The notes under the pieces are model-generated. The model was not told the origin of the DNA. It worked only from the letters and a program-made list of their open reading frames with translations, and searched no databases. Positions 33,899 to 41,269 of a stretch of DNA of 64,000 bases are shown here, piece by piece. Position 1 is the stretch's first letter. Every line of letters starts with the position of its first letter. A program made the translations under genes and the position numbers. Source of the stretch: Sporosarcina sp. E16_8 (GTDB lineage Bacteria > Bacillota > Bacilli > Bacillales_A > Planococcaceae); assembly GCF_017347095.1 (NCBI RefSeq), contig NZ_JADPRZ010000004.1, forward strand, positions 1 to 64,000. Reading direction: 5' to 3'.

Positions 33899-34794
33899 CC
33901 CCACTGCTTCAAGTGGATAATTTGACCAAGAAATATGGTTCTATACATGCATTAGATACTGTGTCGTTCGAGCTTGAAGAACATACAGCAACCGCTTTAA
34001 TAGGACCGAATGGGGCTGGAAAAACTACGGCGTTGTCTATGCTTTCGGGGTTAGTTTCACCAACAGGTGGATCAATTCAGTTTCAAGGCGGTGTAAAACA
34101 GGATATCCGGTCAATTATTGGTTTTCTACCACAATATCCGAAGTTCTTTCCATGGCTATCTGCGCTTGAATTTACTGAAATGGCTGCGCGATTAAGCGGG
34201 GTGGAAACGAGGCAAACGACAATCGAGGCGAAAAAGACCTTGGAATTTGTTGGTCTCGGGGAAGTAATGAACAAAAAGACGGGTACTTTCTCCGGGGGCA
34301 TGAAACAGCGTTTGGGGCTTGCACAAGCGATTATCCATAAACCGAAACTCCTTCTACTCGACGAGCCGGTATCTGCACTAGACCCAGTTGGGCGTCGACA
34401 AGTGATGGAATTGTTAAAAGAGTTACAACGAAAAACGACGATTTTATATTCGACTCATATTTTGAATGATGCGGAAGAAATGACAGACCAGTTGCTTTTT
34501 TTACGGCAAGGAAAGCTTGTCGAACACGGTTCACTTGATGAAGTACGTGCACGCTATGCGGAGCCGCGAATAGTCATAGAATTCGAAGGGATACAAGAAT
34601 TGCAGCGATTTACGGAAGTGACTAAATGGCAAGTGACATCAAAAGGGCTGATTGTTTCGATTGACGTCCGGTTAGAAAAGGCTGAAATGTCATCTGTCCT
34701 ATCCGTGTTAACCGCAGGCAAGTTTTTAGTGCGAAGAGTTGAATGGCAGACGGCGAGCCTTGAAGATATCTTCATGAAAGTAGCGGTGATCTGA
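33895..34794 (+). CDS. ABC transporter ATP-binding protein (ABC-2 exporter type)
   Basis: 299 residues. Walker A GPNGAGKTT, Q-loop LPQYPKFFPWL, signature FSGGMKQRLGLAQAI, Walker B LLLLDEPVSALDP, switch His in YSTHIL. The C-terminal extension (IVIEFEGIQELQRF) is usual for exporters of the NatA/CcmA group. The frame opens earlier at 33823, but ATG 33895 behind GGGAGGCGGCAAGT is right. Overlaps neighbours by 4 bp and 1 bp, so it forms a unit with the PLDc_N protein and the permease. The substrate is unknown. Confidence 0.93.
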   Translation: MTPLLQVDNLTKKYGSIHALDTVSFELEEHTATALIGPNGAGKTTALSMLSGLVSPTGGSIQFQGGVKQDIRSIIGFLPQYPKFFPWLSALEFTEMAARLSGVETRQTTIEAKKTLEFVGLGEVMNKKTGTFSGGMKQRLGLAQAIIHKPKLLLLDEPVSALDPVGRRQVMELLKELQRKTTILYSTHILNDAEEMTDQLLFLRQGKLVEHGSLDEVRARYAEPRIVIEFEGIQELQRFTEVTKWQVTSKGLIVSIDVRLEKAEMSSVLSVLTAGKFLVRRVEWQTASLEDIFMKVAVI

Positions 34795-35576
34795 TGAATG
34801 GATTTAGCGTACTATTGCAGAAAGAATGGCGTGAGCATACACGGAATTTCAAAATGTTATGGATGCCGCTCGTTTTTATTATATTTGGTATATTGGAACC
34901 TGTAACGAATCACTTTTTGCCCGAAATCATGAAAAGTATCGGTAATATGCCGGAAGAAGCCGAATTCTTATGGCCGGAATTCACAGGGGAAGAAATCTTT
35001 ATGTCATTGCTCGGGCAATACCAATCTATTGGTATTCTCGTTATTATTCTCGCTTTCATGGGGACGATTTCAGGAGAACGGAAAAATGGTACAGCAACAT
35101 TACTCTACGTCCGCCCGATGTCATTCCTAAGCTACTTTTTGGGTAAATGGATTGTCGTAAACGGGATTGTACTTGGAAGCGTTTGGCTCGGCTTTATGGC
35201 GGCCTGGTACTATATTGAAATCCTCTTTAACCGTGTAGATGCAGGAGCAATATTCGCTTTTGTTGCGACGTATAGTGTATGGCTAGTCTTTGTTGTTACA
35301 GTTGTTCTAGCGCTAAGCGCGTGGCTTCCGACTGGAGGGGCGGCGGGTCTTGCGATTCTAATTACACTTGTCTATCAGTTTATCGATTCGCTTATTGGTA
35401 CCTATTGGACAGTGTCGCCGTGGAAATTGTCGATGTATGCATCCTATTGGTTCGAGCCGGATTCCGAACTGTCGAATTTATGGATGAGTTTGGGTTTGAC
35501 AGTGATCCTAATCGTCATCCTAATCGTTTTCGGAGTATTTTTGTCGAAATGGAATGCGTCAAAAACGACAGTGTGA
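34794..35576 (+). CDS. ABC-2 type transporter permease
   Basis: 260 residues with six membrane helices (about 18-38, 78-102, 113-140, 152-178, 183-200, 236-253). The segment MGTISGERKNGTATLLYVRPMSFLSYFLGKW is the ABC-2 permease signature following the first cytoplasmic loop. Starts by TGATG overlap with the ATPase. Together they probably export a peptide, lipid or drug. Confidence 0.9.
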   Translation: MNGFSVLLQKEWREHTRNFKMLWMPLVFIIFGILEPVTNHFLPEIMKSIGNMPEEAEFLWPEFTGEEIFMSLLGQYQSIGILVIILAFMGTISGERKNGTATLLYVRPMSFLSYFLGKWIVVNGIVLGSVWLGFMAAWYYIEILFNRVDAGAIFAFVATYSVWLVFVVTVVLALSAWLPTGGAAGLAILITLVYQFIDSLIGTYWTVSPWKLSMYASYWFEPDSELSNLWMSLGLTVILIVILIVFGVFLSKWNASKTTV

Positions 35577-35636
35577 ATAGCCCTTTGTGGTATAATCCCC
35601 ATAAAGGCTAATTATTCAGACTGGGAGGGTTTCTAG

Positions 35637-36341
35637 ATGACTACGCGCAACTCAGATCGCTTCATTTTCGCATTTAACCGTATCGAAAAATCAATGGAAA
35701 AAATAAGTGGCTTAAGCAGCTATATGTCTTTCTCGCGTTTGATTGATAAATCCAAGCATTTAAATGCGGTTATCCGGAAATTTGAGCAGGATTTGCGGGA
35801 ATGTGGTGATTTACGCAATGCAATCGTCCACAATCGAACCGGTATGGAGTATGCAATCGCCGAACCACATGATGAAATAGTAGAACTGATTGAATACATC
35901 GACCAAGAACTTTCGAAACCTGTAACAGTCGGTGATATGTTTTTACGAAAAGTCCATATATTACAAGCTACTGATACACTTGCCCACGGGTTGAGACTAA
36001 TACGGGAAAAAAAGTTCAATCAGATACCGATTTATCAAAGCAATAAGTTCATTGGGCTTGTTACAGCGACAGGCATTACGTATTGGCTTGCAGATAATAT
36101 GACAGATGAAATGATTTCCCGGGAAATGCCGACTCTCCTCGACATTTATTCCCATGAAAAACAAAAAAACACGTATCGATTTATAAGAATGGATCTTTCC
36201 GTGTATGAAGCGGAGGAATACTTTAAAAAGTCTGTCGCAGAAGGAAAACGTCTTGAGGCACTTCTTATTACGGAAAATGGAAGGCTGGAAGGGAAACTTC
36301 TTGGAATCATTACACCGCTAGACCTAATGAAAATAGATTAA
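35637..36341 (+). CDS. CBS-domain protein
   Basis: 234 residues. The N-terminal about 90 residues are helical and contain DLRNAIVHNRTG, resembling short helical accessory domains. The rest carries a CBS-like pair (FLRKVHILQATDTLAHGLRLIREKKFNQIPIYQSNKFIGLVTATGITYW). CBS pairs bind adenine nucleotides and act as energy or metabolite sensors. A GGGAGGGTTTCTAG precedes the ATG. No partner enzyme is fused to it. Confidence 0.85.
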   Translation: MTTRNSDRFIFAFNRIEKSMEKISGLSSYMSFSRLIDKSKHLNAVIRKFEQDLRECGDLRNAIVHNRTGMEYAIAEPHDEIVELIEYIDQELSKPVTVGDMFLRKVHILQATDTLAHGLRLIREKKFNQIPIYQSNKFIGLVTATGITYWLADNMTDEMISREMPTLLDIYSHEKQKNTYRFIRMDLSVYEAEEYFKKSVAEGKRLEALLITENGRLEGKLLGIITPLDLMKID

Positions 36342-36385
36342 AAAGCAATGTCCATTCACAATAAGTGAATGGACATTGCTTTTTT
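36340..36385. terminator. Bidirectional terminator
   Basis: A perfect 20-bp stem (AAAAAGCAATGTCCATTCAC and complement, AATAA loop) between the convergent CBS gene and the small acidic protein gene. Confidence 0.9.
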
Positions 36386-36569
36386 AGGAATCCGGGAAAT
36401 TTTCTTTGCCCGATATAGCGTTTTCTGTAATAGGCCGCTGTTTCTCTGTTGATGTTTTCATTTTTAATTCTTCGAGTGGAATAACATCGACAAATTTCAT
36501 GTCATCTCTAATTACCTCGTCTATCGGAAGGTTTTCGGTGCTATTCATGAATGGCTTCTTTTTAGTCAA
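36384..36569 (-). CDS. Small acidic hydrophilic protein (paralogue of 30292 gene)
   Basis: 61 residues from a TTG at 36569 with AAAGGAGG nine bases upstream. It begins MTKKKPFMNSTENL and shares with the 30292-30537 protein the core DDMKFVDVIPLEELK. Hydrophilic, without signal peptide or membrane segment. Function unknown. Confidence 0.6.
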   Translation of the reverse strand: MTKKKPFMNSTENLPIDEVIRDDMKFVDVIPLEELKMKTSTEKQRPITENAISGKENFPDS

Positions 36570-36767
36570 TTGAACCAACCTCCTTTTTCTGTACTACTGC
36601 CTATGCTTGTCATAATTCATAAGATTATACCTGAACCGGGATCTACTTATTATTTTTCAACTGTAATTTCATCTGAATTTTTTGTGGAAATATGACGAAA
36701 GATGTATACGAAATTTTCAATGAGTTATGTATAATGGTTATATAATATGAATAGTGGGGGAGATGAA

Positions 36768-37175
36768 GTGATAAGAAAAGGGCGTTTTGCTTTATGGGGA
36801 AGCAAAGAGTTTGAACTAGTTTCCTATCAACGACAATACTACTTACAATCGGAAGATCCTTTAGACTTGGAGAACGGCTTCGTCGGAAAAAATGGGGATA
36901 AACAGGTTTTCATTAAATCAGTCTCCGTCAGAGAACTGGAGGATGCGTATGAAATCGTTCCGTATGCGATGATTGCGGGCTATCGATTCGCTGTGGAAGG
37001 ATACAATGAAAAGACTGGAAAAGTTGCACTTGTGACAAATAATCCTTTTGTTAAAGAGAAGATTGAAGTGAGCGCTTACGGGAAGTTTGAATATATAATC
37101 AAAATTTCGTTAGATGAGATTCGATTAGAGGAAGATCGGGTTCCGATACTTGGCTTTGAAGGCCTGTACACATAA
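36768..37175 (+). CDS. Hypothetical protein, 135 aa
   Basis: The frame opens at an ATG at 36747, but the GTG at 36768 lies six bases after GGGGGAGATG and is the likelier start. Soluble, beta-rich (RKGRFALWGSKEFELVSYQRQYYLQSED, YRFAVEGYNEKTGKVALVTNN, YIIKISLDEIRLEEDRVPI). No family recognised. Ends at a terminator at 37175-37222. Confidence 0.7.
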   Translation: MIRKGRFALWGSKEFELVSYQRQYYLQSEDPLDLENGFVGKNGDKQVFIKSVSVRELEDAYEIVPYAMIAGYRFAVEGYNEKTGKVALVTNNPFVKEKIEVSAYGKFEYIIKISLDEIRLEEDRVPILGFEGLYT

Positions 37176-37222
37176 AAAGGTAATTGTGTACGCCGAAATG
37201 ACGGTGCACACGATTACCTTTT
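37175..37222 (+). terminator. Terminator
   Basis: AAAAGGTAATTGTG pairs with CACACGATTACCTTTT after the 36768 gene. Confidence 0.8.
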
Positions 37223-37286
37223 ACTGCTGAAGGATGAACTAGTTTCTGTCGCTAGATGACTTACGTTTGGTGTGAACTTTTGAATG

Positions 37287-37616
37287 TCACTTTTTGTTAG
37301 TAAACTTGTCTTTCAGTTCACCAAATTTATCCTGCGCTTGCCCTTTAAACTTGTCGACCTTGTCGTTGTCCAGTGCGGTACCGATCTTGTTTTTTACTTC
37401 ACCAAATTTATCCTGCGCTTGCCCTTTAAACTTGTCGACCTTGTCGTTGTCCATTGCGGTACCAATCTTGTTTTTTACTTCACCAAATTTATCCTGAGCT
37501 TGCCCTTTAAACTTGTCGACCTTGTCGTTATCCATTGCAGTGTCAAATTTGTCTTTTACTTCACCTTTTACTTTGTTTACAGCGCCTTTGAATTTGTCAG
37601 AAAAACTATTACTCAC
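37287..37616 (-). CDS. CsbD-like protein with three tandem repeats
   Basis: 109 residues. After MSNSFSDKFKGAVNKVKGEVKDK, the core DNDKVDKFKGQAQDKFGE(V/L)K occurs three times with a 27-residue period. The ancestral 60-residue CsbD has thus been lengthened by internal duplication. Highly hydrophilic, Lys/Asp-rich. GTG start behind ACGGGGGGTTTTATT. An SigB-type promoter lies upstream (37652-37676). Related to the ordinary CsbD at 31543. Confidence 0.85.
   Translation of the reverse strand: MSNSFSDKFKGAVNKVKGEVKDKFDTAMDNDKVDKFKGQAQDKFGEVKNKIGTAMDNDKVDKFKGQAQDKFGEVKNKIGTALDNDKVDKFKGQAQDKFGELKDKFTNKK
37324..37566 (-). repeat. Three 81-bp tandem coding repeats
   Basis: Three near-identical 81-bp units (27 codons), each carrying TTTAAACTTGTCGACCTTGTCG on the plus strand reading, make up most of the CsbD-like gene. 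The first two copies are almost identical, implying recent expansion. Confidence 0.9.
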
Positions 37617-37651
37617 AATAAAACCCCCCGTCTGGTTAATAATACAACTAT

Positions 37652-37676
37652 ATACCCGACATCGAATATAGTAAAC
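37652..37676 (-). promoter_or_regulatory. SigB promoter of the repeat CsbD gene
   Basis: GTTTAC, 13 bases, GGGTAT on the minus strand: one mismatch to the SigB consensus, 36 bp before the GTG. Confidence 0.75.
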
Positions 37677-37890
37677 GTTATTGGAAGTTTAGTAAGAATC
37701 GTCATTTTTTTTAGCTATCGATTTTTCGTCTGCAGGATTTGAAGGCGGTCAAATAATCTTCCGTGACAATCGCAAAGCCGACAATTGCCATGGTGTGAAA
37801 TGAATTTCATTATTCAAGTAAGAAAGCGTCGATAAGTGTGCATAATAAGGAAGGGAAACTGTGGAAGATCGACTAAACGGAGGCGACGTA

Positions 37891-38112
37891 ATGATTGGGA
37901 ACTTTAATATACGGAGAGAAATATTTGAAGATACACAATACGAAACATTACATTTTGAGTTGACGTTGGATGGGAAAGAGTACCAAGGGCATTATAAAGA
38001 CGATGAAGTGAACTGGTTTCAAATGCAGCCCGATCAGGAAAATCATGCAATGGAGCTTGAAGATCTGAATGCTGAAGTGAAGAAACGTATTAGAGAATGG
38101 GAAGAGAAATGA
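37891..38112 (+). CDS. Hypothetical small protein, 73 aa
   Basis: A frame opens at GTG 37861, but the ATG at 37891 behind GGAGGCGACGTA is the start matched by its broken paralogue at 33338. It begins MIGNFNIRREIFEDTQYETLHFELTLDG and ends KRIREWEEK. Soluble and acidic, with the compact central segment KEYQGHYKDDEVNWFQ. Conserved in this genome twice, but only this copy is intact. Function unknown. Confidence 0.75.
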   Translation: MIGNFNIRREIFEDTQYETLHFELTLDGKEYQGHYKDDEVNWFQMQPDQENHAMELEDLNAEVKKRIREWEEK

Positions 38113-38214
38113 ATTGGAAGTTATTTGGAGGCCGCCTATCACTAGGTGGTTTTCTTATTTTGCAAGACCTTGTAGTATTGGAGTCATATGAAAGCATTCT
38201 GGGGGGCAGGAAAA

Positions 38215-39246
38215 ATGACAGCGAAGCGTAGAGTTGGGATGTATGGCGGGAAGTTTTTACCGGTACATTTAGGGCATGTAAATGCGATGGTGATGGCTTC
38301 AACAATTGTCGATGAATTACATGTCGTTGTATCATATGATGAAGAATATGAGAAAGGAGTCTTCGATGGGACAGGAATGAAACCGATTTCGGCGGTTCAA
38401 CGACTTCGCTGGTGGAGCGAAATTACGGCTGATTTGGATCATGTATTTGTACATAGTGTAGAAGAAAAGCAAACAGGGAAATTTGAAGACTGGATGGCGG
38501 GTGCAAAAGCGATTAAAGCGTCTGTAGGGAAAGAAATTGATGCAGTCTTCAGTTCTGAAAGTAGTTATAACGAATACTTTAATGAATTGTACCCAAACGC
38601 TACGCATATCGTGCTTGATAATGATCGGGAGCTATTTGATATTTCGGCGACAAAAATCAGGGATGAAGGACCTTATGTTCATTGGCATATGATTCCCCAA
38701 GAAGTTCGTCCCTATTTTGTGAAAAAGATTGCAGTCATTGGGACGGAGAGTAGTGGGAAGTCGACGCTCGTACGAAATCTAGCGCGTGTGTATAATACCT
38801 CGTATGTTGAGGAATACGGTCGTACATATTACGACAAATTCAAAGATTCGATGTCGATTACGCTAGAAAGCGATTATCATGAAATTGCGTTTGAGCATAA
38901 ATACCATGAACGTATGCAAACACGAACGGCAAATAAAGTGCTTTTTATAGACACGGAAGCAATTGTTACGCAGTATTATTCGGAGCTGTATGTCGGGAAA
39001 AGATTGGATATTTTAACTGAAGTGGCAAAGTTACAGGAGTACGATTTACATATTTATTTGGAGCCTGATGTGGCATGGGTGAACGATGGTATGCGTGTTC
39101 ATGGGGGACAGTCGATTCGAGAAGGAAATAACCGTAACTTGAAACAGATGTTTGATGATGCGGGTGTTGACTATGTCACTGTAACAGGGAATTATGAAGA
39201 ACGATTTGAAAGATGTAAGGAATTGGTAAAAGTGATTATGAAGTGA
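38215..39246 (+). CDS. nadR: NadR-like bifunctional NMN adenylyltransferase / nicotinamide riboside kinase
   Basis: 343 residues. The N-terminal nucleotidyltransferase domain carries GGKFLPVHLGHV (the GxFxPxHxGH site) and ISATKIRDEG. The C-terminal P-loop kinase domain has IGTESSGKSTLVRNLARVYN and EEYGRTYYDKF, giving the NadR architecture without the N-terminal DNA-binding domain. It makes NAD from NMN after phosphorylating nicotinamide riboside. ATG at 38215, behind GGGGGGCAGGAAAA; an in-frame ATG at 38188 has no ribosome binding site. No PnuC transporter gene adjoins it. Confidence 0.88.
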   Translation: MTAKRRVGMYGGKFLPVHLGHVNAMVMASTIVDELHVVVSYDEEYEKGVFDGTGMKPISAVQRLRWWSEITADLDHVFVHSVEEKQTGKFEDWMAGAKAIKASVGKEIDAVFSSESSYNEYFNELYPNATHIVLDNDRELFDISATKIRDEGPYVHWHMIPQEVRPYFVKKIAVIGTESSGKSTLVRNLARVYNTSYVEEYGRTYYDKFKDSMSITLESDYHEIAFEHKYHERMQTRTANKVLFIDTEAIVTQYYSELYVGKRLDILTEVAKLQEYDLHIYLEPDVAWVNDGMRVHGGQSIREGNNRNLKQMFDDAGVDYVTVTGNYEERFERCKELVKVIMK

Positions 39247-39255
39247 ATAGGGAGG

Positions 39256-39283
39256 GGCTACCTGTGTTTGGTAGCCTTTTTTG
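39256..39283 (+). terminator. Terminator of nadR
   Basis: GGCTACC/GGTAGCC stem and T-run after the stop codon. Confidence 0.85.
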
Positions 39284-39504
39284 TTATGTGGAAATTAAGT
39301 TAATCAAAAAAATGCCTTGTATTGTATGAAGGTTAGATAGAACTGCCATACTTTATGCTAGGACTTGATTATATAGACGGCAGTCATACAGAGGAGGATA
39401 AAGGATGGAAGAAAATATAAATGACTTATCGAGCTACGGAAAAAATTGTTGATTACAGTAAAACTGGTGGTTCACTTGTGTGAAAACGAAGGGAGTCTTA
39501 TGCA

Positions 39505-39705
39505 ATGAGTTTAGCGAGTATTGGCGTACCTGGCCTGATTATCATCCTTGTTATTGTTTTAATTTTGTTCGGACCGAAAAAGTTACCTGAAGTGGGAGCT
39601 GCGGTAGGGAAGACACTTGCTGAATTTAAAAAGTCAGCGAAAGACATTATGGAAGATGAAGAACCAGTAGCCCCAAAGGAAATAAAGAAATCGGACCAAC
39701 TATAA
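39505..39705 (+). CDS. tatA: Twin-arginine translocase subunit TatA
   Basis: 66 residues: one N-terminal membrane helix (about 6-22), the hinge [24 protein letters not shown] forming the amphipathic helix, and a charged C-terminal tail. It forms the pore of the Tat folded-protein export pathway with TatC, encoded 12 bp downstream. GAAGGGAG precedes the ATG. Confidence 0.95.
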   Translation: MSLASIGVPGLIIILVIVLILFGPKKLPEVGAAVGKTLAEFKKSAKDIMEDEEPVAPKEIKKSDQL

Positions 39706-39717
39706 GCAGGTGAAAGT

Positions 39718-40569
39718 ATGGATCCATATGAAGATCACAATCGTAAAAATGTAAGTCCACTTGATAAAGTTCAAGTCGAAAAGGCGAAGGAGCAGGGTGT
39801 TGTACCAGTTGCACAGAAAATAGAAACGAAAACAACAGAAGAAGAGAAGGTCTTGGAACACAGTCTTGAAACGGATCCGTCCCTTGTCGATCATCTCACA
39901 GACTTGAGAAAACAGCTCGTTAAAAGCGCAGCTGTTTTCCTTTTCTTCCTAATCGCAGTGTTTTCGAGTATCAATCTATGGTTTCCGTATATTACTCGCG
40001 AGCATGAGCTAATCGTTCTTGGACCACTCGAAGTCGTGAAGTTTTATATGTCGATTTCAACGGCGCTGGCATTCGGTTTGTCGATTCCTTTTCTCTGCCA
40101 TTTTCTCTGGCAGTTCGTAAAACCAGGACTGAATGAACGGGAAAGCCGTTTTTTGAGCCTATACTCGCCCGTGATGTTACTGCTTTTTCTTATAGGCGTG
40201 TCGTTTGGTTACTTTATCGTCAATCCCCTTAGTTATACGTTTCTTGTGTCATTAGGAGCTGTAAATTTTAACGTCATGGTGTCGGCGCAAGAATACATCA
40301 GTTTCTTGCTCATGACGACTCTACCGATTGGGCTGTTATTTGAGTTGCCTATAGTTGCGTTGTTTTTGTCTGCAATCGGGATACTTACTTCGTATTCAAT
40401 GAAAAAAGTGCGGAAATGGTCGTATCTTGCCATCGCAGTTGTTTCGGCTTTGATTACACCACCGGATTTTGTTAGCCAACTCATTGTATTGATTCCAATG
40501 GCGTTACTTTACGAAGTGAGTATCCATATCGTCTTGTATACGGAGCGTCGAAATGCTGTCGCAAACTAA
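39718..40569 (+). CDS. tatC: Twin-arginine translocase subunit TatC, with N-terminal extension
   Basis: 283 residues with six membrane helices. Signature segments are VDHLTDLRKQLVKSA and FGLSIPFLCHFLWQFVKPGLNERESRF with the conserved GLN/E. Bacillus TatC proteins usually start directly at the helix 1 region, while this one carries about 55 extra residues, charged and Lys/Glu-rich (KNVSPLDKVQVEKAKEQ ... KTTEEEKVLEHSLETD). ATG behind AGGTGAAAGT; internal start codons do not have better ribosome binding sites. TatC recognises the twin-arginine signal. Confidence 0.93.
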   Translation: MDPYEDHNRKNVSPLDKVQVEKAKEQGVVPVAQKIETKTTEEEKVLEHSLETDPSLVDHLTDLRKQLVKSAAVFLFFLIAVFSSINLWFPYITREHELIVLGPLEVVKFYMSISTALAFGLSIPFLCHFLWQFVKPGLNERESRFLSLYSPVMLLLFLIGVSFGYFIVNPLSYTFLVSLGAVNFNVMVSAQEYISFLLMTTLPIGLLFELPIVALFLSAIGILTSYSMKKVRKWSYLAIAVVSALITPPDFVSQLIVLIPMALLYEVSIHIVLYTERRNAVAN

Positions 40570-40733
40570 TACTATAATCCATATCTGTTGATTTACGATT
40601 ATCTTACATGAAGTACCTGTAGGAAAAGCATACAAGTCAATATTTGCACTTGTACATTTTCGCCTCGCTTTGGACGAAAAGCTGGTTTGTTTGGTTAGTT
40701 AACACATGTGACAATAATCGACATTTTCACAAC

Positions 40734-40768
40734 AAAAACGGCAGCCTATATAAAGGTTGCCGTTTTTG
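40734..40768 (+). terminator. Terminator of the tat genes
   Basis: AAAAACGGCAGCCT pairs with AGGTTGCCGTTTTT, about 165 bp after tatC. Confidence 0.75.
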
Positions 40769-40794
40769 TGTAAAAGTCTTTTCGGTTAATCGTT

Positions 40795-40944
40795 TATCCT
40801 GTATTAACAGGCAGTAAGATCCCCACTTTGAGTCATCTAGGACACGAGAAGACTAAGTGGAGAGTTCAATTGCCCGCAAAAGCCCGAATGGTTAAACTAA
40901 CAATCAGTGGGGGATGAAAAAACCCCCTCTGATTGAAGATTAAC
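40795..40944 (+). repeat. Structured dispersed repeat, copy 2
   Basis: Same element as 13258-13404. The first small stem is CCTG/CAGG here against CCCG/CGGG in copy 1, a compensatory change. The long-range stem uses GGCAGT/ATTGCC and CCCCACTT/AAGTGGAG. The 3' hairpin CAATCAGtGGGGG/CCCCCtCTGATTG is unchanged. It lies between convergent tatC and the small gene at 40959, as copy 1 lies between convergent genes. Confidence 0.75.
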
Positions 40945-40958
40945 TTAATAAAACGATT

Positions 40959-41105
40959 TTACGAATTGCTTTGTGATTCGCTTTTTTTGGAAAGTGTACC
41001 TGTAAACGATTCAACCTGTTTCATCAGTTTGTCCCTAGCGTCTTTATTTCTCATTAAATATGCTGCGCCGAGTCCAAGTGCTGTCATGGCCATTTTGTTC
41101 ATCAT
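40959..41105 (-). CDS. Small membrane-anchored protein, 48 aa (DUF3918-like)
   Basis: Starts at the first of two adjacent ATG codons (41105) with AAGGAGG eight bases upstream. The product begins MMNKMAMTALGLGAAYLMRNKDARDKLMKQVESFTG. A short hydrophobic helix (about 5-18) precedes a charged tail. The pattern resembles small DUF3918/YrzQ-like proteins of Bacillales. Function unknown. Confidence 0.6.
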   Translation of the reverse strand: MMNKMAMTALGLGAAYLMRNKDARDKLMKQVESFTGTLSKKSESQSNS

Positions 41106-41269
41106 TCAATCATCCTCCTTATTTTTTTGTTCATGATAATATGCCCGAGTTGTAGGATATTAATCGGTAAATCTGCAAGAAGATTGTTCCAAACTGCGTA
41201 AGGTTAGACTTTGAACATCCAGCTCTTTATAATTAGGTAGTAGGAATTACAAATTTTTGGGAGGCAATT

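Noticed and set aside
37324-37566. Regularly spaced 81-bp repeats that could suggest a CRISPR array
   Set aside because: The repeats are coding (27 codons), contiguous and without unique spacers; they form the CsbD-like protein. No cas genes are near.
37284-37742. 152-codon plus-strand frame opposite the CsbD repeat gene
   Set aside because: Antisense shadow of the repeats, with a repeated hydrophobic translation created by the repeated DNA. The minus-strand frame has the CsbD pattern, RBS and SigB promoter.
39404-39484. Short frames with an AGGAGG site upstream of tatA (MEENINDLSSY..., MTYRATEKIVDY...)
   Set aside because: 15-20 codons only, no recognisable product; possibly a remnant or leader, but not enough to call a gene.
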